Counted from the stretch's first letter, positions 50,416 to 59,148 are shown. The stretch is 64,000 bases of DNA from Mucilaginibacter_A sp050954285 (GCA_050954285.1 JBPBPL010000007.1:1-64000); one strand, 5' to 3'. A program made the numbers and translations. The notes: a model not told the origin generated them from the sequence alone.

Positions 50416-52593
50416 ATGCAACAAAATTTACGCGCTTTTGCGGTTTTAATAATTTCATTTTTACAATTAATTTTTGTTTTTGAATCGAAAGCACAATTCG
50501 GTTCTAGTACAAAATGGACGAAAGACGGCAACAATTATCTGCAGGTACAAAATGGTTCAATTGTTCAAACTTCCATTAGCGATCCATCTAAACAAAGCGT
50601 TTTAATCAACGCAGAATTCCTCACCCCAAAAGGTAAAACAGAACCTATAACTATCAGAAGTTTCAGCTTTTCTGAAGATGGCAAGAAAGCATTAATCTAT
50701 ACCAACTCTAAAAAAGTTTGGCGTTATGATACACGTGGTGATTATTGGGTGGCAGATTTATCAGCAAAAACATTGAAGCAGATTGGAATTGGCCGTCCGG
50801 TTTCTTCCTTGATGTTTGCCAAGCTTTCTCCAAATGGTTCTAAAGTTGCTTACGTGAGCGAGCACAATATTTTTTCGGAGGATTTAACTTCGGGAAAATT
50901 TACCAAACTTACAACTGATGGCACAAAAAAACTGATTAACGGTACTTTTGATTGGGTTTACGAGGAAGAACTGGATTGCCGGGACGGTTTTCGCTGGTCG
51001 CCGGATAGCAAATCGGTTGCCTACTGGCAATTGGATGCTAATAAAACCCGCAATTATTTAATGCTGAACACCACCGATTCACTTTATCCTTTCACGGTTC
51101 CGGTAGAATACCCTGTTGTTGGCGAAGATCCAAGTCGTTGTAGGGTAGGTGTGATTTCTCTTGGCAATAATAAAACAACCTGGATGAAAGTGCCGGGAGA
51201 TGATGTTCAGCATTATATTCCACGGATGGAGTGGGCGGCCAATTCATCAGAACTCATCATCCAGCAATTAAACCGCCGCCAAAATGAAAGTAAAATCATG
51301 CTTTGCGATGCCAAATTTGGGACGGTAAAAACAGTATCAACAGAAACCGACAAAGCTTGGATAGATGCAAAGCCGGAAGCCATTGGCTGGAATTGGGTTG
51401 AACAGGGAAAAAGTTTTTTATGGCTGAGTGAAAAAGATGGCTGGCGACACATTTATAACATCAGCAGAAATGGCCAGGAAAAACTGCTGACAAAAGGTGA
51501 TTTCGATGTGATTAGTTTAGAACGGATTGACGAAAAAAATGGCTTAATCTATTTTATGGCTTCGCCGGAAAATGCTACGCAGGCTTATCTGTATAAAGTT
51601 GCGTTAAATGGGAGCGGAAAAGCTGAGCGCGTAACGCCAAATGATGAGCCTGGAACACATAGCTATGATATTTCGCCAAATGGAAAAGTGGCTTTGCATT
51701 CTTTTTCCAACAGTACTACTTATCCAACATCGGATGTAGTTTCTTTGCCCGATCATCAGATTATTGGTGGCAACACTTCTTCCCAAAAGGAAGCCCCGGC
51801 AGTTAACAAGCCGGAATTTTTCAGGGTAAAAACAGTAGATGGCGTAACGATGGATGGTTGGATGATAAAGCCAAATAATTTTGATTCGACCAAAAAATAT
51901 CCAATTGTATTTTATGTATATGGCGAGCCTGCCAGCCAAACAGTTACTGATAGTTACGGCACTGGGTTTAATGGTTTATATATTGGCAGCATGGCCAATG
52001 ATGGATATATCTATGCTTCGGTAGAGAACCGCGGCTCGCCTGCGCCAAAAGGCCGCGAATGGCGCAAAGCAATTTATCATAATATTGGTTTGCTAAACAT
52101 TCGGGATCAGGCCATGGCTGCTAAAGAGGTTTTAAAAAGATCTTATATTGATACCAGCCGGGTTGCGGTTTGGGGCTGGAGCGGTGGCGGATCATCAACC
52201 TTAAACTTGATGTTTCAATACCCGGAAATTTATAAAACCGGTATTTCTGTTGCAGCGGTGGATAATCAGTTGAACTACGATAATATTTACCAGGAACGTT
52301 ATATGGGATTGTTGCCGGAAGACAAGCATTATTTTGTGGATGGATCGCCCTTATCCCACGCAAAAAATTTGCAAGGTAATTTGTTAATTATTCATGGTAC
52401 GGGCGATGATAACGTGCATTATAATAATGCGGAACAGATGATTAATGAGCTGATTAAAAACAATAAGGTTTTTCAGCTGATGAGTTATCCAAACAGAACC
52501 CATGCCATTTCGGAAGGTGCCGGAACAAGGCGCCATCTGGCAAGCACTTATACGCAGTTTTTAAAAGAGCACTGTCCGCCGGGAGCGAGGTAA
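50416..52593 (+). CDS. Dipeptidyl peptidase IV (S9 family serine peptidase, secreted)
   Basis: The 725-residue product has a signal peptide (AVLIISFLQLIFVFESKA), an N-terminal eight-bladed propeller (~45-480, with WVYEEELDCRDGFRWSPDSKSVAYWQLD, where the Glu pair binds the peptide N-terminus), and a C-terminal hydrolase domain. The nucleophile is Ser589 in VWGWSGGG; the Asp and His of the triad are in GTGDDNVHYNN and SYPNRTHAI. It releases dipeptides, often X-Pro, from peptides in the periplasm. Repeat cores lie at 51326-51336 and 51827-51837. Confidence 0.93.
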   Translation: MQQNLRAFAVLIISFLQLIFVFESKAQFGSSTKWTKDGNNYLQVQNGSIVQTSISDPSKQSVLINAEFLTPKGKTEPITIRSFSFSEDGKKALIYTNSKKVWRYDTRGDYWVADLSAKTLKQIGIGRPVSSLMFAKLSPNGSKVAYVSEHNIFSEDLTSGKFTKLTTDGTKKLINGTFDWVYEEELDCRDGFRWSPDSKSVAYWQLDANKTRNYLMLNTTDSLYPFTVPVEYPVVGEDPSRCRVGVISLGNNKTTWMKVPGDDVQHYIPRMEWAANSSELIIQQLNRRQNESKIMLCDAKFGTVKTVSTETDKAWIDAKPEAIGWNWVEQGKSFLWLSEKDGWRHIYNISRNGQEKLLTKGDFDVISLERIDEKNGLIYFMASPENATQAYLYKVALNGSGKAERVTPNDEPGTHSYDISPNGKVALHSFSNSTTYPTSDVVSLPDHQIIGGNTSSQKEAPAVNKPEFFRVKTVDGVTMDGWMIKPNNFDSTKKYPIVFYVYGEPASQTVTDSYGTGFNGLYIGSMANDGYIYASVENRGSPAPKGREWRKAIYHNIGLLNIRDQAMAAKEVLKRSYIDTSRVAVWGWSGGGSSTLNLMFQYPEIYKTGISVAAVDNQLNYDNIYQERYMGLLPEDKHYFVDGSPLSHAKNLQGNLLIIHGTGDDNVHYNNAEQMINELIKNNKVFQLMSYPNRTHAISEGAGTRRHLASTYTQFLKEHCPPGAR

Positions 52594-52596
52594 TAT

Positions 52597-52650
52597 TTTG
52601 CCTGATAAAAGAAGCATCTGGATTAATTTTCGGATGCTTCTTTTATAACA
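52597..52650. terminator. Repeat-derived hairpin between convergent DPP-IV and mutY genes
   Basis: GAAG-type cores 52606-52616 (plus) and 52635-52645 (minus) form a stem TAAAAGAAGCATC / GATGCTTCTTTTA of 13 perfect pairs with a 16-nt loop (52619-52632). The plus-strand transcript ends in TTTTAT, so it fits a bidirectional terminator. Confidence 0.7.
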
Positions 52651-52660
52651 TAAAATTTAT

Positions 52661-53740
52661 CTAAAATAAAAGCTGCGATTGTATGCCTTGTAAATGATAA
52701 AAATCTTTTAAAAACTGATCAATAATTTTAGGCATAGCCAGTCTTTCCAAATCTTCCGAAGTAGAAAAAAACCAGCTTGGTTGCATATTAAGTTCCTGCG
52801 GATTGATTTGCAAATGAATAAAATGAGCAAAAATACGCTGATGAGTAAGTATATGTTTGCGGATGGGAGAAGTAGAAATTATCGTAGCCTGACTGCCAAA
52901 AAAGTATTCAAATTCTGGAAGTAGATGAAGTGCTTTTACAGGTGTATAAGTTAAAGTTTCGATCGAAGGCAAATCGTACATATTGGCCCAGATGTTATCC
53001 GTGCTTCTTTTATTGAGCAAAATCTTGTCTTGATCGGTGATCAAAAAATAATTAAAATAACGTTCCCTTATTTTTACCGTTTTCAGTTTTACCGGCAACA
53101 CATTAATCCGGTTAGTTTGATAAGCGATGCAAGCTTCCCGCACGGGGCAAATGTTGCAATCCGGATTTTTGGGTTTGCACACCATCGCCCCAAATTCCAT
53201 CATCGCCTGGTTATGCTGGCCTGGATTTTTTTGGTCTAAAACTTCATCTGCCAAAGCCTGAAAAATCTTTTTTCCGGCAGGTAAATTAATAGGTTCCTCC
53301 ACACCAAACCATCGGGCCAGTACGCGATAAACGTTTCCATCAACCACAGCTTTAACTTCACCTGCAGCAAAAGAAGAAATTGCAGCAGCCGTATATTCGC
53401 CGATGCCTTTTAATTTGATTAGTTCCTGATAAGTAGTGGGAAAAATACCATTATTATTTTCTAAAATCTGGCGTGCGGTTGTAAGCATATTTCTTCCGCG
53501 CGAGTAGTAACCTAAACCTTGCCAGAGCTTTAAAATTTCATCTTCTGTGGCGTTGGCAAAAGCGGCAACATCAGGGTATTTTTTCAAAAAACGATAGAAA
53601 TAGGGCATCCCTTGTTCTACCCGTGTTTGCTGCAAAATTACTTCCGAAAGCCAGATGGTATAAGCATCAGTAGTGTTGCGCCAGGGCAGGTCGCGTTTAT
53701 GTTGCAGGTACCAGTTTTGTATTTCCTCACTCCAATTCAT
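52661..53740 (-). CDS. mutY: A/G-specific adenine DNA glycosylase
   Basis: The product is 359 residues from the ATG at 53740 (MNWSEEIQNWYLQHKRDLPWR); the in-frame start at 53773 lies upstream of the TATTTTTG promoter box. The helix-hairpin-helix is LKGIGEYTAAAISSFAAG, and the catalytic Asp is in AVVDGNVYRVLARWF. Four Cys of the FeS cluster are in CKPKNPDCNICPVREAC, and a C-terminal NUDIX-like 8-oxoG-recognition domain begins at ~230. It removes adenine opposite 8-oxoguanine. A repeat core (53002-53012) encodes NKRST. Confidence 0.95.
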   Translation of the reverse strand: MNWSEEIQNWYLQHKRDLPWRNTTDAYTIWLSEVILQQTRVEQGMPYFYRFLKKYPDVAAFANATEDEILKLWQGLGYYSRGRNMLTTARQILENNNGIFPTTYQELIKLKGIGEYTAAAISSFAAGEVKAVVDGNVYRVLARWFGVEEPINLPAGKKIFQALADEVLDQKNPGQHNQAMMEFGAMVCKPKNPDCNICPVREACIAYQTNRINVLPVKLKTVKIRERYFNYFLITDQDKILLNKRSTDNIWANMYDLPSIETLTYTPVKALHLLPEFEYFFGSQATIISTSPIRKHILTHQRIFAHFIHLQINPQELNMQPSWFFSTSEDLERLAMPKIIDQFLKDFYHLQGIQSQLLF

Positions 53741-53744
53741 CCTG

Positions 53745-53752
53745 CAAAAATA
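53745..53752 (-). promoter_or_regulatory. -7 box of mutY (probably leaderless)
   Basis: TATTTTTG on the minus strand ends 4 nt before the mutY ATG at 53740, which decides the start codon and implies a leaderless message. Confidence 0.55.
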
Positions 53753-53839
53753 GTCACCCAAATCCTTAACCAAATCATTGTTAGGCAGATGTGTAAATAA
53801 AAAAAACTGTTTTTTTTTCGCTGTTTCGTTTTAAAGCAA

Positions 53840-53847
53840 TACTTTTG
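53840..53847 (+). promoter_or_regulatory. -7 box of the HU gene
   Basis: TACTTTTG matches TAnnTTTG, 49 nt before the ATG at 53897. The -33 region is a long T-run rather than TTTG. Confidence 0.45.
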
Positions 53848-53896
53848 CAACCCCAAAACAACTAAAGTATTACAATAAAATAATAACAGAAAGCAG

Positions 53897-54196
53897 ATGA
53901 CTAAAGCAGAGATTATATCTGAAATTTCTACCAAAACCGGGATAGAAAAAGTAGATGTACAAGAAACAGTTGAGGCCTTTTTTAAGGTGGTAAAAGGAGC
54001 AATGGTTGGCGGAGAAAACGTTTACGTGCGTGGCTTTGGTAGTTTTGTGGTAAAAAAACGAGCTAAAAAAACAGCTCGGAACATTTCTAAAAATACGGCG
54101 ATTATTATTCCGGAACATTTTATTCCAAGCTTTAAACCGGCAAAAACTTTTGTAGAAAAAGTGCGTACCGGAAATAAAATTAAACCAGGTAAATAA
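53897..54196 (+). CDS. HU-family DNA-binding protein
   Basis: The 99-residue product begins MTKAEIISEISTKTGIEKVDVQ and has the HU arm region GENVYVRGFGSFVVKKRAKKTARNISKNTAI (~42-72), ending FIPSFKPAKTFVEKVR. It bends DNA and helps organise the nucleoid. The TPR-protein gene starts 8 bp downstream, so they are co-transcribed. Confidence 0.95.
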   Translation: MTKAEIISEISTKTGIEKVDVQETVEAFFKVVKGAMVGGENVYVRGFGSFVVKKRAKKTARNISKNTAIIIPEHFIPSFKPAKTFVEKVRTGNKIKPGK

Positions 54197-54204
54197 TTTT
54201 TACG

Positions 54205-55065
54205 ATGAAAAAGAAGCAAATAGGTGTAATTGTTATTGTTGTTGCAATGATGACCTATTTAATTTCTTTACCCGTAAAAGGCCTGATCAGGCCGAAAGAA
54301 GCACGTACCAAACCAGGAACATCTTCTTCTGCTGCGCCTGAGCAGGAAGCTTCTGCCGATATTAACGAAGATTATGTATCATTAGCTGCAAAGAAGCTGT
54401 TAACTTCGCCAATGCAGGCGGAGATTTCCAGTAAGGAAGCCCAGCTGCAAAAAGCTACGGCTGACGCAGAAAGACTTCCAATGGAAAAAGATCTGGCAAA
54501 AACTTGGGATGAGCTAAATGTGCCTGCACCTGCAGCTTTTTATTATTTATCAGCAGCCCGAAAAGAAAACACATTGCAAAATTGGCTGAATGCAGGTAAC
54601 CGTTTCAATGATGCTTATAAGCTGACACAGGATACCGTAGCAAAACCGGCCTTCTTGGTTAATGCAGTAGAATCATTTAAAAAAGCCATGCAGATTGCAC
54701 CAGAAAACTTAGATGCACAAACAGGTTTGGGTATTGCTGATGTAAACGGTGGTGCACCAAGCCCGATGACAGGGATTTCTTTGTTGCTTGGTGTAGTTGC
54801 TAAAGAACCCAAAAATTTAAAAGCGAACCTAAATTTAGGTTTGTTTTCTATGAAGTCTGGACAGTTTGAAAAAGCTGTTATAAGATTTAAGAATGTGGTT
54901 GAGCAAAAGCCGGAATTGGAACCTTATTTCTATCTGGCTGAGAGCTACAAACAATTAGGTATGAAACCGGAAGCAATTACAGCTTATCAGAAATGTAAAG
55001 AACTGGCAGGCGATCCGGCTTTCAACCAGAAAATGGATGAGTACATTAAAGAGTTAAAAAATTAA
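54205..55065 (+). CDS. Membrane-anchored tetratricopeptide-repeat protein
   Basis: The 286-residue product has an N-terminal membrane anchor (IGVIVIVVAMMTYLISLPV, residues ~5-23), a low-complexity linker (TSSSAAPEQEASAD) and TPR units in the C-terminal half (AKNLKANLNLGLFSMKSGQFEKAVIRFKNVVEQKPEL, EPYFYLAESYKQLGMKPEAITAYQKCKEL). TPRs mediate protein-protein contact, and the partner is unknown. It follows the HU gene directly and precedes the 29-residue peptide gene by 21 bp. Confidence 0.88.
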   Translation: MKKKQIGVIVIVVAMMTYLISLPVKGLIRPKEARTKPGTSSSAAPEQEASADINEDYVSLAAKKLLTSPMQAEISSKEAQLQKATADAERLPMEKDLAKTWDELNVPAPAAFYYLSAARKENTLQNWLNAGNRFNDAYKLTQDTVAKPAFLVNAVESFKKAMQIAPENLDAQTGLGIADVNGGAPSPMTGISLLLGVVAKEPKNLKANLNLGLFSMKSGQFEKAVIRFKNVVEQKPELEPYFYLAESYKQLGMKPEAITAYQKCKELAGDPAFNQKMDEYIKELKN

Positions 55066-55086
55066 ATAATCTAATTAAAAGAAGTT

Positions 55087-55176
55087 ATGCCAAGCGGTAA
55101 AAAAAGAAAACGTCATAAAATGGCCACCCATAAACGCAAAAAACGTTTAAGAAAAAACAGACATAAAAAGAAGTAA
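55087..55176 (+). CDS. 29-residue basic ribosomal-type peptide (AURKAIP1/COX24-like, bS22/mS38-like)
   Basis: A short ORF too small for routine calling. It encodes 29 residues, two-thirds of them Lys, Arg or His: MPSGKKRKRHKMATHKRKKR followed by LRKNRHKKK. The pattern GKKRKRHKM-x-THKRKKRLRKNRHKKK matches the COX24/AURKAIP1 C-terminal motif found in mitochondrial mS38 and in the small bacterial subunit protein bS22. Bacteroidota genomes commonly encode such peptides, as I recall. A role at the small subunit near the decoding region is inferred from that family. It lies 21 bp after the TPR gene and is followed by a terminator. Confidence 0.85.
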   Translation: MPSGKKRKRHKMATHKRKKRLRKNRHKKK

Positions 55177-55198
55177 TTTACTCTTTTGTTAAGATTAG

Positions 55199-55230
55199 GG
55201 CACTTTGTATAAACAAGGCGCCTTTTCTTA
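55199..55230 (+). terminator. Probable terminator after the 29-residue peptide gene
   Basis: GGCACTTTGT (55199-55208) and ACAAGGCGCC (55213-55222) form a 10-position stem with one A-C mismatch and one G-U around a 4-nt loop, followed by TTTTCTTATTTTT. Confidence 0.65.
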
Positions 55231-55292
55231 TTTTTATGATAATTCACCTGAAATTTTAATACAGCGGTTTTCCGTTGATAAGGCGTAAGTAA

Positions 55293-56843
55293 TTGATAAA
55301 AGAACTAGTTATCGATGCTTCCCCGGCTGGTGCAACCATTGCTTTGCTGCAAAACAAGCAGCTTGTAGAGCTTCATAAAGATCAGATCAACAACAATTAT
55401 ACGGTTGGTGATATTTATCTTGGGCGGATCAAAAAAATCATGCCCAGTTTAAATGCTGCTTTTGTTGATGTGGGCTATGAAAAGGATGCTTTCCTGCATT
55501 ACCTTGATCTGGGTTCGCAGGTACAGTCTTTACTAAAACTGGCAAAAACAGTTCGTGGCGGAAGTTATAAATCAAAACTGCTGGATCATTTTACTTTGGA
55601 GCAGGATATTACCAAATCCGGTAAAATTTCTGATATTTTAAGTAAAAACCAGCTAATACCGGTTCAGATCGCTAAAGAACCGATTTCTACAAAAGGGCCA
55701 AGGCTTAGTTCCGATTTGTCTATCGCAGGTCGGTATGTGGTATTGGTGCCTTTTTCGGATGCTATTTCTATCTCCAAAAAAATCAAAAGCAATACCGAAC
55801 GTACGCGGTTGCGTAAGATTGTAGAAAGCATCAAACCAAAAAACTTTGGGGTAATTATTCGTACGGTTTCTGAAGATAAAGGCGTAGAAGAACTACAAAA
55901 AGACCTGTTGGATTTGATTGCCAAATGGGAAAACTTCATGACGCGCCTGCCAGCCACCGAACCAGCTAAGAAAATTTTGGGCGAGATAGATCGTACTTCT
56001 ACATTATTACGTGATCTTTTAAATCCTGATTTCCAGAGTATCACCGTTGGTGATCAATCTATGTTTGAAGAGGTTAAAGCCTACGTTCAGGAAATTTCCC
56101 CGGATCTGGAGAAAATAGTGAAGCTGCATAAAAACAGCGTTCCGATTTTTGAACATTATGGGATTGATAAGCAAATTAAATCTGCTTTTGGGAAAACGGT
56201 AAACCTTCCTGGTGGTGCTTATTTAGTGATTGAACATACCGAAGCTTTACATGTGATCGATGTAAACAGCGGTAACCGCACAGCAAACAAAGAAAACCAG
56301 GAAGAAAACGCTTTTATGGTGAACAAGGAAGCTGCAAAAGAAATTGCACGGCAACTGCGTTTGCGCGATATGGGTGGTATTGTAGTGATCGATTTTATCG
56401 ATATGCACAACCCGAATAACCGCAAAGACCTTTTCGAATTTTTGCGGGATGAAATGCGCTTAGATCGGGCCAAACACACCATTTTACCGCCGAGTAAATT
56501 TGGTTTGGTACAATTGACAAGACAACGTGTGCGCCCGGAAATGAATATTGTTACTTCCGAAATTTGCCCAACCTGCCACGGAACCGGAACTGTTCGGCCA
56601 AGTGTTTTATTGCTGGATGATATTGAAAGCAATCTCAACTATGTGTTGCAGGAACAAAATGAAAAAGGAATTACGCTTTGCGTGCATCCTTTTATTGAAG
56701 CTTACATCAAACGTGGTTTGTATAACCAACAGATAAAATGGTATTTTCACTATCATCAATGGATCAAGGTTAAACGTATGCCAAACTACACGATGAACGA
56801 GTTCCATTTTTTATCTTCTAAAGACGAAGAAATTAAACTTTAA
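55293..56843 (+). CDS. rng: Ribonuclease E/G family protein
   Basis: The 516-residue product starts at TTG. The S1-like domain comes first (YTVGDIYLGRIKKIMPSLNAAFVDVGYEKDAFLHYLDL), then the 5'-sensor and catalytic domain (AYLVIEHTEALHVIDVNSGNR, GGIVVIDFIDMHNPNNR with metal-binding Asp residues). The zinc-link is CPTCHGTGTV. It processes rRNA and turns over mRNA. The order of the 29-residue peptide, then rng, then radA suggests a translation and RNA block, but each gene seems to have its own signals. Confidence 0.94.
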   Translation: MIKELVIDASPAGATIALLQNKQLVELHKDQINNNYTVGDIYLGRIKKIMPSLNAAFVDVGYEKDAFLHYLDLGSQVQSLLKLAKTVRGGSYKSKLLDHFTLEQDITKSGKISDILSKNQLIPVQIAKEPISTKGPRLSSDLSIAGRYVVLVPFSDAISISKKIKSNTERTRLRKIVESIKPKNFGVIIRTVSEDKGVEELQKDLLDLIAKWENFMTRLPATEPAKKILGEIDRTSTLLRDLLNPDFQSITVGDQSMFEEVKAYVQEISPDLEKIVKLHKNSVPIFEHYGIDKQIKSAFGKTVNLPGGAYLVIEHTEALHVIDVNSGNRTANKENQEENAFMVNKEAAKEIARQLRLRDMGGIVVIDFIDMHNPNNRKDLFEFLRDEMRLDRAKHTILPPSKFGLVQLTRQRVRPEMNIVTSEICPTCHGTGTVRPSVLLLDDIESNLNYVLQEQNEKGITLCVHPFIEAYIKRGLYNQQIKWYFHYHQWIKVKRMPNYTMNEFHFLSSKDEEIKL

Positions 56844-56860
56844 TTCTTAGTTTACCATTT

Positions 56861-56912
56861 CAGGCTTACCTTTTTATGCTGTGTTGCTACAGTGTAAAAT
56901 GGTGAGCCTAAA
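56861..56912 (+). terminator. Long hairpin after rng
   Basis: AGGCTTACC (56862-56870) pairs with GGTGAGCCT (56901-56909, one G-U). The inner segment adds a TTTTAT/GTAAAA match and CTGT/ACAG, followed by AAATTTTTATA. It looks like a terminator with an extended stem. Confidence 0.6.
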
Positions 56913-56917
56913 TTTTT

Positions 56918-56946
56918 ATATACTGTTTTTATCGGTGTTTTTTTGG
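56918..56946 (-). repeat. Dispersed repeat, ACAG version, upstream of radA
   Basis: Core 56921-56931, continuing TCGGTGTTTTTTTGG. Lies between the rng hairpin and the radA start codon (57027). Confidence 0.75.
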
Positions 56947-57026
56947 TGAATAAACCGTAAATTGTAAGTTAAATCTACAGAAAATTAAATTCTGTATTCA
57001 GTCTAAAAACCTTTAATTATATAAAA

Positions 57027-58436
57027 TTGGCTAAAATTAAAAGTGCCTATTTCTGCCAGAGCTGTGGTTTTGAAACACCAAAATGGCTGGGCAAATGTCC
57101 GGCTTGCGGGCAGTGGAATACGTTTGTAGAAGAAGTAATTGAAAAGCCAAACACAACAGTGCCCGAATGGAAACCGGCAACCAGCAGTTTGCAACGGTCT
57201 AACAAACCTGTTCTGGTTTCAGAAATTGTTTTTTCAGAAGAAGACCGTTTAATCACGCCGGATAAAGAATTAAACCGTGTTTTAGGTGGCGGAATTGTTG
57301 GCGGATCTTTGGTTTTGATTGGTGGCGAACCAGGCATCGGTAAATCCACGCTGATGCTGCAACTGGCCTTAATTATGCCAGGTATTAAAGTGCTTTATGT
57401 TTCCGGTGAGGAAAGCGACCGGCAAATAAAAATGCGTTCTGAACGGATCAGTGCTTCTTTTACCACTAAAATTAATAATCCGTATGTTTTGGTCGAGACT
57501 TCAACCCAGAATATTTTCAAGCAAATTGAAGCGATTCAGCCGGATATGGTCATCATCGATTCCATCCAAACGCTGCACTCTGCACACATTGAATCCACGC
57601 CTGGCAGTGTTTCCCAGGTTCGCGAATGTACGGCCGAACTGATGCGTTTTGCCAAAGAAACCGCGACACCGGTTTTCCTGATCGGCCATATTACCAAAGA
57701 CGGCGCGATTGCCGGGCCGAAAATTTTGGAGCACATGGTGGATACGGTTTTGCAGTTTGAAGGCGACCGGCATCATGTTTACCGGATTTTGCGTACGATT
57801 AAAAATCGTTTTGGTTCTTCTTCCGAATTGGGGATTTATGAGATGCAGGGCGAAGGTTTGCGCGAAGTTTCCAATCCTTCCGAAATTTTATTATCGCAGC
57901 GGGACGAGGCTTTAAGCGGAATTACGATTTCGGCTACGCTGGAAGGTTTGCGGCCAATGCTGATCGAAACGCAGGCTTTGGTTAGTCCTTCTCCTTATGG
58001 CACGCCGCAACGTTCGGCCACGGGTTTTGATAATAAACGCATGAACATGCTGTTGGCTGTGCTTGAAAAACGCTGTGGTTTTAAATTAAGCGCGAAAGAT
58101 GTTTTCCTGAATATTACGGGTGGCATTCGCGTGGAAGATCCGGCAATTGATTTGGGTTTGGCCGCAGCTATTATTTCGTCTCACGAAGATATTCCGGTTT
58201 CTTTCAAAACCTGTTTTGCCGGTGAGCTGGGTTTATCCGGAGAAATCCGCGCCGTAAACCGGATCGAACAGCGCATTGCCGAAGCACAAAAATTAGGTTT
58301 CGAGCAGATTATCATCTCTAAATACAACCTTCCCGCAGGCGGAAAAAGTAAAAAAGGATTAGATTTTTCAAGATATGATATTGAGGTAAAAGCCGTGAGC
58401 CGGATTGAGGAAGTTTTTCAGTTGCTTTTTGGCTGA
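57027..58436 (+). CDS. radA: DNA repair protein RadA
   Basis: The 469-residue product starts at TTG (MAKIKSAYFCQSCGFETPKWLGKCPACG). The four-cysteine zinc finger lies at residues ~10-27. Walker A is GGEPGIGKST (~93-102), the RadA-specific KNRFG motif is TIKNRFGSSSELGIY, and the C-terminal Lon-like domain contains VEDPAIDLGLAAAIISS and CFAGELGLSGEIRAVNRIEQR. It promotes branch migration in recombination. A repeat core (57452-57462) encodes SASFTTK. Confidence 0.96.
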   Translation: MAKIKSAYFCQSCGFETPKWLGKCPACGQWNTFVEEVIEKPNTTVPEWKPATSSLQRSNKPVLVSEIVFSEEDRLITPDKELNRVLGGGIVGGSLVLIGGEPGIGKSTLMLQLALIMPGIKVLYVSGEESDRQIKMRSERISASFTTKINNPYVLVETSTQNIFKQIEAIQPDMVIIDSIQTLHSAHIESTPGSVSQVRECTAELMRFAKETATPVFLIGHITKDGAIAGPKILEHMVDTVLQFEGDRHHVYRILRTIKNRFGSSSELGIYEMQGEGLREVSNPSEILLSQRDEALSGITISATLEGLRPMLIETQALVSPSPYGTPQRSATGFDNKRMNMLLAVLEKRCGFKLSAKDVFLNITGGIRVEDPAIDLGLAAAIISSHEDIPVSFKTCFAGELGLSGEIRAVNRIEQRIAEAQKLGFEQIIISKYNLPAGGKSKKGLDFSRYDIEVKAVSRIEEVFQLLFG

Positions 58437-58476
58437 GGACTTTCAAACGTGTAGATTTATAGCAAGTAAAAGAAGC

Positions 58477-59061
58477 ATGCAATTTTCAGATCTGGATCTT
58501 ACAAAAAGTTATAGCTACGCTGACTATCTTCAATGGAAATTTGACGAAAGAGTAGAGCTGATCAAAGGCCGGATTTTCAAAATGAGTCCGGCACCGAGTT
58601 CGTCGCATCAGCGGATAGCAAGAGTAATTCTTGTTACTCTAGATGTTTTTTTGCAAGGACAGTCTTGCGAAGTTTTTTTTGCTCCTTTTGACGTTCGACT
58701 TACCCGAAAATCAAAAATTAATAAAGAGTTAATCACAGTTGTTCAGCCAGACATTTGTGTAATATGTGATCGCTCAAAAATTGATGAAAAAGGCTGTTTA
58801 GGCGCGCCTGATATTGTAGTTGAAATCTTGTCTCCGGGGAATAATAAAAAAGAGCTGCAAAATAAGTACGAGGTTTATGAGGAAAACGGCGTGCAGGAAT
58901 ACTGGATCGTTTCTCCGCAGGATAAAACTTTTTTAAAATATACGCTTGATGGAGAAGGATGCTATGTTCCGTCCAAATTATTAACTTTTGGAAGCGAAGT
59001 TACCACGCCTGTTCTCCCGGGTTTTGTGTTAAACCTGGAACAGGTATTTAAAGATAATTAA
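58477..59061 (+). CDS. Uma2-family PD-(D/E)xK nuclease-fold protein
   Basis: The product is 194 residues from the ATG at 58477 (MQFSDLDLTKSYSYADYLQWKFDE); an upstream in-frame start at 58405 overlaps radA. Uma2 motifs are ELIKGRIFKMSPAPSSSHQRIAR, VQPDICVICD and GAPDIVVEILSPGNNKKELQNKYEVYEENGVQEYWIV, where the D/E/K residues form the nuclease site. The biological role is unknown; such genes are abundant in cyanobacteria and many Bacteroidota. The ATG's first base is the last base of a repeat core (58467-58477). Confidence 0.88.
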   Translation: MQFSDLDLTKSYSYADYLQWKFDERVELIKGRIFKMSPAPSSSHQRIARVILVTLDVFLQGQSCEVFFAPFDVRLTRKSKINKELITVVQPDICVICDRSKIDEKGCLGAPDIVVEILSPGNNKKELQNKYEVYEENGVQEYWIVSPQDKTFLKYTLDGEGCYVPSKLLTFGSEVTTPVLPGFVLNLEQVFKDN

Positions 59062-59148
59062 GATTTCCTTTATTTTAATCTGCTTTTCGCTTAATCAAAA
59101 CCTTCTCTTTTTTTCGGAGTTATGCTACTATAATTGATAGATAAAAAC

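Noticed and set aside
55066..55292. The 29-codon frame as random AT-rich sequence
   Set aside because: Rejected as random: the strict Lys/Arg/His composition, family-like pattern and terminator right after it argue for a gene.
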